The notes beneath the pieces were generated by a model, which made no database searches, was not told the origin of the DNA, and saw only the letters and a list, made by a program, of their open reading frames with translations. Positions 33,951 through 44,595 of a DNA stretch of 50,000 bases are shown here, piece after piece. Source of the stretch: Symbiodinium natans (Eukaryota; Sar; Dinophyceae; Suessiales; Symbiodiniaceae); the NCBI GenBank assembly GCA_905221605.1, contig CAJNDS010002501.1, forward strand, positions 597,501 to 647,500, in the 5' to 3' direction. Made by a program: the position numbers and the translations under genes. Position 1 is the first letter of the stretch; the number at the start of each line of letters is the position of its first letter.

Positions 33951-34023
33951 CCTTATAAGCCTTTCCTGGTTTCGCTGGTAGCCTTCAAGCAAGAGGCTCC
34001 AAAACTCAAGCTCTTCGGCGTTT
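33951..34023 (-). CDS. candidate exon, minus strand, charged helix
   Basis: TTTGTTTTGAG acceptor (followed by A), GTTTGT donor. The frame NAEELEFWSLLLEGYQRNQE then RLIR looks like real helical protein. Its membership in the kinase gene is not shown. Confidence 0.45.
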
Positions 34024-34373
34024 CTCAAAACAAATACCCTAAAACCCTAAACCCTAAACCCGAAACCCTAAACCCCAAACCCGCTCAGCGCTTCTTAGGG
34101 TGCAGGGCTTACGAAACCCTAAACCCTAAAAACCCTAAATGCCCTAAAAAACCCGGAAACCCTAAAAACCCTGAAGCCCCACAAAAAAACACAGAAAACA
34201 AAACTAAAAACCCTCAAAAAAACCCTAAAGAACCCCAAACCCCCAACCCTAACACCCACCCAAAAAAAACCTAAAGAACCCCAAACCCCCAGCCCTAACA
34301 CCCCAAAGCCCCCTGAGCAGCCGGACGCTTCGGTGCAGAAGCCTGCGCCACAGCAACACTCCAGAAGCACCTG

Positions 34374-34474
34374 GGTTTAGGGTTTAGGGTTTAGGGTTTA
34401 GGGTTTAGGGTTTAGGGTTTAGGGTTTAGGGTTTAGGGTTTAGGGTTTAGGGTTTAGGGTTTAGGGTTTAGGGT
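34374..34474 (+). repeat. telomere-type array (TTTAGGG)
   Basis: Fourteen units. Confidence 0.94.
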
Positions 34475-35404
34475 AGCCTTAAACCCGAAACCCTAAAACC
34501 CTATCCCGATTTAGGGGTTATATAGAGCCTACTATTTTGTTTCGTTTGGGAGTCGCAGGTAAACTTGCGGGCTTTACTGCGGAGGGTGGCAACTTTCAGG
34601 GTGGCAGAGTTTGTGGCTTCGGGTTCAAGCTTCTTGAGTTGAACAAGAGGCGGATTGCGGTTTAGGGTTTAGGTTTATAGGGTTTAGGGCGTGGGATTGA
34701 ACAGGGTGTGGCAAGAGGGTTTGTAGATGGGCTTGCTCAACTCTTCTGGGGCAACGCTTGTTCAAACCAATCGTGCACGGGTTCTACACAAACACCTCCA
34801 AAAAAGGACACCCTGCTTAACCCCTGGACCCCACACCCCCCCCAAAAATGCTGAAACCCTAAACACTAAACCCTAAACCCTAAACCTTCATCCCCAACAC
34901 CCCCCCCCCCCCCATCCCCAACACCCTCCCAAACCCCGAAAGCCTGAACCCTCAACCCCAGAACCGCCCTAAACCACAGCCCTCAGCCCTGTACATTCTA
35001 AACCCCAAACTCAAACCAAGAAACCTAAACCCCCAGAAGCCCTCTACCCGAAAGCGAAAACTAGCTCTAGAACCTTAAATAATTACAAACCATAAAATCC
35101 AACACCCCACAAACCCTAGACCCTCCACCCTAAACGTTTAACCATTTTAAACTGGTAACCCAAAACCCTGACTGTGACTCGCTACTTTCCCAACAGCCCG
35201 AAATCCGTGTAACCCTTTAAGCCTATAACTCAAGCTGAAGTTACATGGTCCGTAAATTTGGGTCCCTCGCCTTCTTTAAAGGCTTCTGAAGTTGCGTTCC
35301 CACCAAGGGCAAGTACATGGCATTCCCTGCCAAGCGTTTCATCTGGCAAGCAGACAGCTTTGTCTCCACACTTTGGAACGGTAAACCTTTGCCGTGCAGC
35401 TTGT

Positions 35405-35540
35405 GAACCCTAAACCCTATACCCTAAACCCTAAACCCTAAACCCTAAACCCTAAACCCTAAACCGGGTTTAGGCCTAAACCCTAAACCCTAAACCCTAA
35501 ACCCTAAACCCTAAACCCTAAACCCTAAACCCTAAACCGG
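35405..35540 (-). repeat. telomere-type array, two CCCTAAA blocks
   Basis: The blocks are separated by GGGTTTAGGCC at 35466-35477, a local inversion of two units. Confidence 0.93.
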
Positions 35541-35554
35541 AGGTCTGCGAGCAC

Positions 35555-35628
35555 CAGCGGGCCACGACCGGCAGCACACTTCCAGACTTCACAGGGATGT
35601 AGCGGGCATTCTTGTGCTTGGGCATGCG
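35555..35628 (-). CDS. candidate exon, minus strand
   Basis: RMPKHKNARYIPVKSGSVLP then VVAR, open across the whole island and framed by CCCTAAA (donor side) and TTTAGGG (acceptor side). Donor GTGCTC. The acceptor is not AG|G, so the 5' edge is uncertain. Confidence 0.42.
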
Positions 35629-35637
35629 CTCATAGTA

Positions 35638-35725
35638 GGGTTTAGGGTTTAGGGTTTAGGGTTTAGGGTTTAGGGTTTAGGGCTTAGGGCTTAGGGTTTA
35701 GGGTTTAGGGTTTAGGGTTTAGGGC
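35638..35725 (+). repeat. telomere-type array (TTTAGGG)
   Basis: Twelve units with two GGGCTTA. Confidence 0.92.
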
Positions 35726-36139
35726 AGGCCCTTGGGTTTTATGGGGTAATGAAGGGGTTGTATAAGGGTTCCCATTTAAGGGCCCATGTTAAAGGACCGT
35801 GCAACATCCATTGCAAACCTAAACCTTACAAGCCCAGACCCAATAGTGACCCAGGAATAGGAGGGGTGCCCATTCCATTTTGGTTTGAAGGGGCTTCTAA
35901 GGGAACCTACACCCTAAAAAGGGGGAATACTCTGGGCACCCTGAACCCTAAACCCTAAACCCTAAACCCTAAACCCAAAACCCTCTAAGGCTATCACCTG
36001 CAGCCCTTCCAGGAACGAAATGAAGGGTACCCTTTGGGGTTTTAACAGGAGCTTCTAAGGGAACCAAACCCCCTAGGAAAGGGTCTACTCTGAGTCCCTA
36101 AGCCCTAAACCCCAAACCCAAACCCCTAATAAAATAGCA

Positions 36140-36706
36140 TTTTTTCCTTTCATTATTAGTAAAGATTTCTATGGAAAGATATTAATTCTCTATCTATATC
36201 TTCTTCAAATTCATTTCGGCTTCTCTTCTTTCTCACATCCAGATAATGCATTAGAAGCATGTGGATTACTTACTCCTTTACATATAGTACCTGAATGGTA
36301 TTTCTTATGCCAATATGCTATGTTAAAAGCTGTACCAAATAAAAATGCAGGATTCATTATCTTATTTACTTCTATCTTCATCCTATTTTACTTTATGAGA
36401 AGTCTTTCAATGTCATTCTATTTTATAATTAAGACGTCCAGTAGATTTAATGGTTTTTATCTGTGCTTTTGGTTTCTTTCACTTTTTTCTTTTATTTGGA
36501 TAGGTGGTCAATTTCCTGTAGACAACTTTCTATCTTATGGTCGTATCTTGACATTACATTATTATCTTCTTATTTTCTGGTGTGTACTTCGTTGTGTTCT
36601 TTCGCTCAGTATATTCGCTCTTTCACACACTTCGTACTATTATTCTATTATCTGTACACGCGGCAATAAGTTTATTCGTGAAGCCGCGATAATAATAATA
36701 TTGTAA
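36140..36706 (+). pseudogene. cob: cytochrome b 3' fragment (mitochondrial origin)
   Basis: The frame reads without a stop from 36140 through HPDNALEACGLLTPLHIVPE, WYFLCQYAMLKAVPNKNAGF and WIGGQFPVDNFLSYGRILTL, the conserved C-terminal third of cytochrome b, the heme protein of complex III. The N-terminal two thirds are missing. The end (NKFIREAAIIIIL) reads into a hairpin, and dinoflagellate cob often lacks a normal stop. It is not expected to be expressed from the nucleus. Confidence 0.9.
36659..36688. other. mitochondrial-type hairpin 1
   Basis: CGCGGC and GCCGCG arms around an AT-rich loop, at the end of the cob frame. Confidence 0.6.
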
Positions 36707-36766
36707 GGGCTTATAATTTAGTATATTTTATAAGGATTACGCATGAAAATATACTAAATTACTAGC
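36707..36766. other. mitochondrial-type hairpin 2
   Basis: A perfect 16-bp stem (36714-36729 with 36746-36761), extended by GGGCT/AGCCC beyond a small bulge. Confidence 0.65.
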
Positions 36767-36856
36767 CCGTTAAAAGCCCCACTTCGTTCTTTCTCTCATT
36801 TCGTTCACTCTCTTCATTCGTTCTCTCATTCGTTCAGTCACTTCGTATTATTAATG

Positions 36857-36887
36857 CGGGCGAACATTAGTTTTATTCACTCGCCCG
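36857..36887. other. mitochondrial-type hairpin 3
   Basis: CGGGCGA pairs with TCGCCCG around a 17-base loop. Confidence 0.55.
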
Positions 36888-37037
36888 TAATACTGTTTGC
36901 GCACTAATATAATAGTAAGGGAGTACGTGAATTCTCTTCTTTTGTTTCGTTCACATGTTCACGCATTTCATGCACTTACTTCGTTCGTTTATAAATGCAT
37001 TCACATAGTTCTCTTCACACTCTTTATAATGTATCCC

Positions 37038-37069
37038 GCGGGCATATTAAAAGACTCATTTGTGCCCGC
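37038..37069. other. mitochondrial-type hairpin 4
   Basis: GCGGGCA pairs with TGCCCGC around an 18-base loop. Confidence 0.55.
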
Positions 37070-37326
37070 ACTAAATTCACTTGGTAAACCTTCATTCACG
37101 AGGTTATACAAAAACACCCTAAACCCTAAACCCTAGACCCTAAACCCTAAACCCAAAACACCACAAACCCTAAACCCTAAACCCTAAACCCTAAACCCTA
37201 AACCCTAAACCCCTAAACCCCAAACTCCTCAACTCCTCCGTCCGCCTCCTCGGCGCGGCTCCGCGTGCAGCGTGGGTTGGAGCAGCTGCCGCCACCTTCG
37301 GGAGCTCAGGGGCTTCAGGGGTCTTA

Positions 37327-37451
37327 CCCTAAACCCTAAACCCTAAACCCTAAACCCTAAACCCTAAACCCTAAACCCTAAACCCTAAACCCTAAACCCT
37401 AAACCCTAAACCCTAAACCCTAAACCCTAAACCCTAAACCCTAAACCCTAA
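37327..37451 (-). repeat. telomere-type array (CCCTAAA)
   Basis: About 18 perfect units. Confidence 0.95.
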
Positions 37452-37739
37452 GTTTTTTTTGTTTGTGTGTGTGTGTGTGTTGCTTTTTGCTTTTTCTGTT
37501 TCTCTTGTGAGGTGCAAAAGGGCGTAGGGCATAGGGCATAGGGCATAGGGCATAGGGCATAGGGTTTAGGGCTTAGGGCTTAGGGCTTAGGGCTTAGGGT
37601 TTAGGGTTTAGGGTTTAGGGTTAAGGACATAGGGTTTAGGGTTTAGGGCTTAGGGTTTAGGGTCAGGTGGGGGCTTAGGGGCTTGTTTTTGCCGACGGGT
37701 CAATTACCATCGTGCGTTTTGCACACTTTTGACTGCGGT

Positions 37740-38217
37740 TGGTTGGGGGGTGTGGGGGGGTGGTGGGGGGGTGGGGGGGGGTGGTGGGGGGTGGTGGGGG
37801 GGGTGGTGGGGGGGGGTGGTGGGGGGGGTGGGGGAGGGTGGTGGGGGGTGGTGGGGGGTGGTGGGGGGGGGTGGGGGGGTGGGTGGGGTGGTGGGGGTGG
37901 TGGGGGGGGGTGGTGGGGTGGGTTGTGGTGGGGGGTTGTGGGGGGGTGGTGGGGGGTGTGGGGGGGTGGGGGGGGGGGGGGGGCGGGGGGGGGGGGCGGG
38001 GGGGGGGGCGGGGGGGGGGGGGGGGGGGGGCGGGGGGGGGGCGGGGGGGGGGGGGGGGGGGCGGGGGGGGGGGGGGGGGGGCGGGGGGGGGGGGCGGGGG
38101 GGGGGGGGCGGGGGGGGGGCGCGGGGGGGGGGGGCGGGGGGGGGGCGGGGGGGGGGGGGGCGGGGGGGGGGGCGGGGGGGGGGCGGGGGGGGGGGGGCGT
38201 GGGGGGGGGGCGGGGGT
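37740..38217. repeat. poly(G) tract, about 480 bp
   Basis: The left half has the rhythm GGTGGTGGGGGG; the right half is G runs with single C. Six overlapping Gly/Pro-rich frames are artefacts. Length may be unreliable in the assembly. Confidence 0.9.
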
Positions 38218-39480
38218 TTTCCAACCATTCCTAACTGGCCACTCGAACACTTCGACCGCCGTACCGCCTGTTAACCCCCTTCCTTGTGTTCCTGAACCTG
38301 GAGCCTTAGCCACCCCCACCTTTCGGGTATAAGGGGGCTTTGGGTTTGGGTGGGGGGGGGGGTGGTGGGGGGGTGAGGCCCAAGAGGCCGACCAGCACAA
38401 ATCCCTTCCAAAGTCCCTGAAGCCTGCTGCCCCCCCCCCCTTTTCCTGGTGCTTAACATACGGCCAAGAAGAACCGTGGACCGCAAAGCATTCCGGGAAG
38501 GGGTAAGCCCTATTCCCATTAGCCCAAATTTCTACGATATTTGCTTTACGGGCAACAGCATTTTGCATTGAAGCGGCGCATGCAAGCGAAATAACACAAA
38601 CAAAACACAAACATGGGGTTTTTCGAAAAACCACGTTTTTGCACCGTGAGACCACGAAAACATCGGCATACGCAGTGTTTTCGGCCTGCGAGCCACCTTC
38701 CAAACAAGACACGAAAAAAAGGCACGCGCGATCACCGAAAGTACCACGCCTGCCATGGTTTTCACAAAACGACCTCTGAAACTTGCACTTTTTTTGGACT
38801 AAAACCACGTTCGAAATCGTGCTCCCGCCTAGGCCAAATGCTTATTTGCAAAAAAACGCACGACGGTTAACGCCCCGTGCGGTTGTTTTTCTAGTCTTGG
38901 GTATAGGGGCTTCTGGTTCAGGGCTTTCGTGCAAAGTCAGGTTGCGCGGTTTCGGGGGTTTCTACCTAAATCACAGTTGAACTTCAATTACCACAGGGGT
39001 TTACCTCGAAGAATTCATCCACACCACCGACTCCACAAGCTGGGGCACGGGCTAACCCGGGGCAGCGCCATCCCTGCTTGCGAGGGGGGAGCAGGAGTGT
39101 ATGGGTCAGGGTTGCTCTGGTTTAGGGTTCAGAATGTTCGTGATTTGGGGTTTAGGGTGTATTTCGTTTGGAGTTTAGGGTTGCTCTGGCTTGGGCTTCA
39201 GGGTTGACATGATTTGGGGTTTAGATTCCGGTTTGGCTCTAAATTTGATATCGTTTAGGGCTTAGGGTTTACATGGCTTAGGGTTTTTGTTTACGGGATT
39301 TTTGTGGCTTGTATAGGGTTTACAGGGTGAATAGAGTTTAGGGCCAATGGGGTTTACATGGTTTAGGGGTTATATGCTTTAGGGCTTAGAAAATACAAAG
39401 GGCTGAGTTTGTTGGGAATTTGGGGAACCACTAGCTTTGAACTCATAACCTCGATCCCCCACCCCGCCTGTGAAACCCTT
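38218..39480. other. gene-less block right of the poly(G) tract
   Basis: GC-rich sequence with TTTTTCGAAAAACCACG-type words like those at 8500-8560, then diverged GGGTTTA repeats. The frame at 37675-38808 is driven by poly(C). Nothing else is supported. Confidence 0.55.
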
Positions 39481-39539
39481 CAAAACCCCCGGTTTAGGGT
39501 TTAGGGTTTAGGGTTTAGGATTCAGGGTTTAGGTGAAAC

Positions 39540-39710
39540 CCCTCTGAAAATGAACAATTTCAGTACATGATGCGAACTTATGCTGATAATGTTAGTAGAC
39601 AGAATCTCTATATAAGTATAAATAAACAAGTAAATAAACTAATAATTCAATACTTATGTCTAAACAAATAAATACATATTACATATGTATATGTATAGGA
39701 TGAAACCCAC
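39540..39710. other. AT-rich island 1
   Basis: AATAAACAAGTAAATAAACTAATAA and similar; no frame, no recognised repeat. Confidence 0.5.
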
Positions 39711-40329
39711 AAACCTTAAACTGGGTTCTCGGCCGCTTGGTGTTTACAGCTTGGGCTGCAGATCGCAGATGATTCTATATGGTTTGGGGTTTGGGGCTAA
39801 ACATTTGGGTTTCGATGGGCTCAAATTCTCTACAAACCCTAAACCCTAAACCACTCTAAACCTCCACATCGCATCCAAAGCGAAACGCAGAAGTCTCTCG
39901 AACCTTTTGTTGCCTTAGACCTTTCTGTTAACGTTAGTCCTGGTTGAAACCCCCCCTAACATCTCCCTGAGCCCAAGACCCCCCCTGAACCCTAAACCCG
40001 AAAGCCTAACATCCCTGCCTGCTCTTCTGCCGCTTGTTGTTGATAGCCGCCAGAGCAAAAAGCGGCGAGGCATCAACAGCAATTTGGAGGTTAGGGTCCT
40101 CCCTCTAATCCCCTCCCCCGAATATTGAACCCTCCCTAACCCCCAATATTAAATACCCCTATTAAAGTGAAATTATAGTCTATTGGGGGTTTTTTTAATA
40201 TTAGGGGGTAGAGGGCGGTTTGATATTAGGGGGAGGGGATTGATGAATCCTGTACTTCTTAAGCCCTACCAAACCCTACTAAACCCTGTACCCAACCCCA
40301 CCCCACGAAGCCCTACTACACCAAATCTT

Positions 40330-40690
40330 CTACTAAACCAAGGAGCCTGATCTGTAACATGAATAAGATGTCGACAATCTAAATCAAAAGCAAAATGTAA
40401 AAAACCAAACTAGTAGCACCAATGAATCATGTTCACTTATAATGATAAATGAGGCCAATGAAACTATTCATGCCAAGAATATTCAGACCATTGATAATGC
40501 AAACTCATTTCAGTAGAATAAATGCTACTTAAACTTCGAACATACAAGTAATATTGATAGATAAAGCTACAACATACCATTGGTGGTATTCATAGTATCG
40601 CTCCAACAATGATGATGGTACTCATACAACTGCTGATAGCAACAAGCAGCAATGCTACTAGAATTACTACTAAACAAAAATAAGTCGAAT
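40330..40690. other. AT-rich island 2
   Basis: About 360 bp of unique A/T-rich sequence with no telomere units, between a T-rich foldback (40110-40235) and a CCCTAAA array. No open frame above 40 codons that I trust. Origin unknown; possibly another organellar or foreign insert. Confidence 0.5.
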
Positions 40691-40712
40691 TCCTAAACCC
40701 TGAACTCTAACC

Positions 40713-40786
40713 TCTAAACCCTAAACCCTAAACCCTAAACCCTAAACCCTAAACCCTAAACCCTAAACCCTAAACCCTAAACCCTG
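40713..40786 (-). repeat. telomere-type array (CCCTAAA)
   Basis: Ten units following the AT-rich island. Confidence 0.92.
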
Positions 40787-40857
40787 CAAACCATAAATAC
40801 AAGCACGCAGACATATGGAGGCTGGGATGCCAAGATTCCGACCTAGGACTTGCTTAC

Positions 40858-40899
40858 AAAAACTCCCGAGAGTGAAGCAACGTTCCCCAAATAAGGTCA
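40858..40899 (-). CDS. candidate exon, minus strand
   Basis: Frame DLIWGTLLHSREF with a GTAAGC donor and a GTTCAG acceptor; 42 nt, phase 2-2. Confidence 0.35.
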
Positions 40900-41800
40900 C
40901 TGAACGTGTAATGGTTTAGGGTTTAGGGTGTAGGGTTTAGGGTTTAGGGTTTCGGGTTTCGGGTTTAGGGTTTCGGGTTTAGGGTTTAGGGTTTAGGGCT
41001 TAGGGTTAGCCTCACAAGCCCAGAAAAATCCTCGACCTTGCAACTTTCTGCTCCTCCCCTCGCTGCAGTTGAAGGCGCCCTAAACCCCAGACCCTCAACC
41101 GGGAAGGGTGGGTTTAGGGTTTAGGGTTTAGGGTGTAGGGTGTAGGGTGTAGGGTGTAGGGTGTAGGGTGTAGGGTTTAGGATACCCTGAAATCCAAGTG
41201 CCTACTTATGGTTTCGGGTTCAGGGCCTAATTTTGAAACCCTAAACCCCACTCCTAGATCGCAGGATAAACCAAGAGGGAACATTGGGGTTTAGAATTTA
41301 GGCTTTAGGGTTGTATTTGGATTCTATACACCCCAGGCCCCGAAGCCTCCAAGCCGTATGACCTGAAAACTTACACGCCCAGATGTTGGAGGATCAAAGG
41401 GTTTAGTGGGGCCCTGAACGCCGGCGTGCCTAAACCCCAAACCCCTTAACCCTAAACCCTAAACCCTAAACCCTAAACCGGTGAAGGTTTGGCTCTCACT
41501 AAGCAACCCCATGAAGTGTACTCCCAGGGCCAACATTAAAGGGTACTCGAAAGGGTGCAGGTGGGGTTTGATGTCTAGGCTTCTGGGTTTTAAGGATCCT
41601 AGAACCTAGCGACACATCCCAGAACTCTAGACCCTAAACCCTAAACTCTCAACCCCTAACCCTAAACCCTAAACCCAAAATTCAAAAACCCCTGAACCCT
41701 AGTCCTAAACCCTAAACCCTGACCGCTAAAACCCCTAAAAATCCTAAACCCTGCATCAGGATCGTCGTGGTGGAGCCTGACAGCAGTGAAGCTTACAGGG

Positions 41801-41940
41801 TTTAGGGTGTAGGGTTTAGGGTTTAGGGTATAGGGTTTAGGGTTTAGGGTTTAGGGTTTAGGGTTTAGGGTTTAGGGTTTAGGGTTTAGGGTTTAGGGTT
41901 TAGGGTTTAGGGTTTAGGGTTTAGGGTTTAGGGTTTAGGG
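41801..41940 (+). repeat. telomere-type array (TTTAGGG)
   Basis: About 19 units. Confidence 0.94.
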
Positions 41941-42204
41941 CTCCATCTGAGATTTGCCAGCTCGGTTGGGGGTTTAAGGTCACTTGAACTTCCTAAACCA
42001 CCGGGTTTAGGGTTTAGGGTTTAGGGTTTATTAAGGGTTTCAGGGCTTAAGGGTTTAGGGGTTGACGGGTTCATGGGATTCCGGGTTTAGGGGTTGAAGG
42101 GTTTAGGGTTTCTTTTCAGGGTTTCAGGGATTAAGGGCTTAGGGGTGTTAAGGGTCTAGGGTTTAAGGGTTCAAGGGTTTTCGCAGGGTTTAAGGGTTTT
42201 ATGA

Positions 42205-42287
42205 TTAATAACAGTCCTTAATAGGCATTATAGTACCCTATCATGATGCTTATTAAGGACTGCTAGCAGCAGGGTGAACATCCCAAG
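42205..42287. mobile_element. MITE-like family D, copy with inner foldback
   Basis: AACAGTCCTTAATAGGCAT pairs with ATGCTTATTAAGGACTGCT, then GTGAACATCCCAAG. Confidence 0.62.
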
Positions 42288-42854
42288 CTTATGGGTTTAC
42301 AGTGTTGGGCTTCCTTCTCAAAAATAACCAAAGGGAAAAAAGGTAAAAGAACTTTATTATTCCTACTGAGTAAGGAAACCCAAAAAGTTTATAAAGCTCA
42401 ACTAAAGGCGAAGTAAGTAGGGCTTGAGGCTGCGTGTTTGGGGTGGATGAGCTTGCACGCGCTCAGAGGTTGTAGGATGTTGAGGACTTATAAGCCTCGC
42501 CTGAACTTCCTAAACCACCAGGTTTAGGGTTTAGGGTTTAGGGTTTAGGGTTGAGGGTTGAGGGTTGAGGGTTTAAGGGCTTAGTTAAGTTTCTTGTGCA
42601 GGGCTTCTCTTTGAGGATGCCCGGTGTGTCCAAAAACGAAACCCTGAACAGATTAAGGGCTTCGGGTTCCTTCATGGTGTTTAGGGCGGCTTCGGGTTTA
42701 GGGTTGAGGGTTCAGGGTTCAGTAGGGTTTGGGGTTTAAGGCCCAAACCCTAAACCCTAAACCTAAACCCTAAAACCCTGAACCCTAAACCCGAAACCCT
42801 CAACAAAAGTTCTTAAACCTTGCAGCCATTGGGGGGACCTACGGTGTAGGAGGG

Positions 42855-43105
42855 CACCCCTAAACCCCTAAACCCCTAAACCCCTAAACCCCTGAACCCC
42901 TGAACCCCTCAACCCCTCAACCCCTCAACCCCTCAACCCCTAAACCCCTAAACCCCTAAACCCCTGAACCCCTGAACCCCTCAACCCCTCAACCCCTCAA
43001 CCCCTCAACCCCTAAACCCTAAACCCTAAACCCTAAACCCTAAACCCTAAACCCTAACCCCTAAACCCCTAAACCCTAAACCCTAAACCCTAAACCCTAA
43101 ACCCA
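42855..43105 (-). repeat. telomere-variant array with duplicated octamer blocks
   Basis: CCCCTAAA, CCCCTGAA and CCCCTCAA octamers occur in ordered runs, and the whole order is repeated once (about 42859-42937 and 42940-43016) before normal heptamers. Confidence 0.9.
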
Positions 43106-43150
43106 GGTTTGGAACGGTCAGCCCCTAGGGCTTCAGGAGTTTAGGGCTTA

Positions 43151-43225
43151 GGGCTTGGGATGTTCCCCCTTTTTTCTAGCAGTCTTTAATAGGGACTATA
43201 ATCGGGAGTACGATAATCCCTATTT
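43151..43225. mobile_element. MITE-like family D, half copy
   Basis: CTTGGGATGTTCCCCCTTTTTTCTAGCAGTCTTTAATAGGGACTATAAT; the right half is replaced by CCCTATTTA repeats. Confidence 0.55.
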
Positions 43226-43331
43226 ACCCCATTTACCCTATTTACCCTATTTTCCCTGTTTACCCTATTTACCCTATTTTCCCTGTTTACCCTATTTACC
43301 CTATCTACCCTATTTACCCTATTTACCCTAA
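43217..43331 (-). repeat. CCCTATTTA nonamer array
   Basis: CCCTATTTA with CCCTGTTTA and CCCTATTTT variants. It grades into CCCTAAA at its right end. Confidence 0.85.
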
Positions 43332-43357
43332 ACCCTAAACCCTAAACCCTAAACCAC

Positions 43358-43446
43358 CAGCGTGACGCGGACCGAGCCCGACAGCCCAACTCCCCGACCC
43401 CTGGGCCGCCCCACAGGCTAGGGCTGAAGAGGCTCCACCCGATTCC
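43358..43446 (-). CDS. candidate exon, minus strand
   Basis: GGTCGAG|G acceptor and GTGGTT donor around GIGWSLFSPSLWGGPGVGEL and a basic tail; 89 nt, no stop. Confidence 0.4.
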
Positions 43447-43709
43447 CTCGACCTCAATCCCCTAAACCTCCGAAACGATGGGCTGCGCTAAGCCCTAAAC
43501 CCTATACCTTATAAACCCTAAACCCTAAACCCTGAACCCTAAACCCTATACCCTATACCCAATACCCTATAAACAAAACCCCTAAACCCTAAACCAGCTG
43601 TGAGATCAGTTCAGGAAATGCTTGGCTCTTGAAAACCTGTCCTTAGGCTTACGGGTTCTTAGTGGGGAATTCGAGAAGTAGGTGCAGGCTTAGGGTTTGG
43701 GGTCGGGTT

Positions 43710-43903
43710 TAGGGTTTAGGGTTTAGGGTTCAGGGTTCAGGGTTTAGGGTTTAGGGTTTAGGGTTTAGGGTTTAGGGTTTGGGTTTTAGGGTTTTAGGGT
43801 TTTAGGGTTTAGGGTTTAGGGTTTAGGGTTTAGGGTTTAGGGTTTAGGGTTTAGGGTTTAGGGTTTAGGGTTTAGGGTTTAGGGTTTAGGGCTTAGGGTT
43901 TTT
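43710..43903 (+). repeat. telomere-type array (TTTAGGG)
   Basis: The longest array here, about 26 units, with a short TTTTAGGG block. Confidence 0.95.
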
Positions 43904-44205
43904 GGTTTAGGGTTTAGTGTACCCTACATAGTCCCTCAAAAGGCATACACCGGGACGGGGGGGGAGGGGGGAGGTACCCACCTCCCTCATTCCCACGTAG
44001 GACTAGTAAGAAAGTATGTCTATGATATCGGGGTCGAGTTGCCCAGGGTCTATCCTGCCAGCTGCGTTTAGGGTTTTTAGGGTTTGTCGTAGGACAGTCC
44101 CTAGACCCTAAACCCCAAACCCTAAACCCTCAACTCCAAAGCCGACACCCGAAGCGCGCATTTTCCGAGCAGCCTGAAAACGTAGCTGGTCTTTTAAAGA
44201 CTAAA

Positions 44206-44251
44206 CCTTGGGATGTTCCCCCTTTTTCTCGTCCTTAGTAGGGATTATAGT
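44206..44251. mobile_element. MITE-like family D, left-end fragment
   Basis: CTTGGGATGTTCCCCC then TCCTTAGTAGGGATTATAGTACC; no right end seen. Confidence 0.5.
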
Positions 44252-44390
44252 ACCTCCTCCCCACGAGCGGCCCAACACATTAGCGCAGGGGTGTGTCCAA
44301 AAGCCTTTGTGCTTCGGGCTCCTCAGTGGGGGGTTTAGGGCTTGTAGAGTTTCAACTTGGGGTCCAGGGAAACCTTACTCAGACAACACT

Positions 44391-44481
44391 TACTGCTGGT
44401 TAGCAGGGAATGAGGGAATTCGGGCCCTAGAAATACCCTTTGAGGGACTTAACCTAATTCCCTCATCCCCTGCTAACCAAC
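44391..44481. mobile_element. small foldback element abutting MITE E
   Basis: GCTGGTTAGCAGGGAATGAGG at the left pairs with CCTCATCCCCTGCTAACCA at the right. A diverged relative is at 903-1000 (GGCTGGTTCTTAGTAGGGAATGAGG). Confidence 0.6.
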
Positions 44482-44595
44482 CTAGACCCGGGAGTAACCT
44501 AGGAATCAAAAGGGTACCCTTTTTGGTTTTAAGGGGATTATAAGGGAACCCCAACCCTAAAAAGGCAAAAAGGGCCTATATACTCCCGGTCCTAG
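44482..44595. mobile_element. MITE-like family E, copy 2
   Basis: Nearly identical to copy 1 over CTAGACCCGGGAGTAACCTAG and the GGGTACCCTTTTTGGTTTTA core. It ends CTCCCGGTCCTAG. Confidence 0.75.

Larger units (their letters stand above)
36127..37116 (+). other. nuclear insert of mitochondrial DNA (NUMT)
   Basis: An AT-rich block with sharp edges against CCCTAAA repeats on both sides. It holds the 3' part of cob and then non-coding DNA with GC-cored hairpins at 36659-36688, 36707-36766, 36857-36887 and 37038-37069, a known style of dinoflagellate mitochondrial spacer. Its composition is unlike anything else in the window. Confidence 0.85.

Noticed and set aside
37675-38808. 377-codon proline-rich frame
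   Set aside because: It depends on a poly(C) run; all other frames there are open for the same reason.
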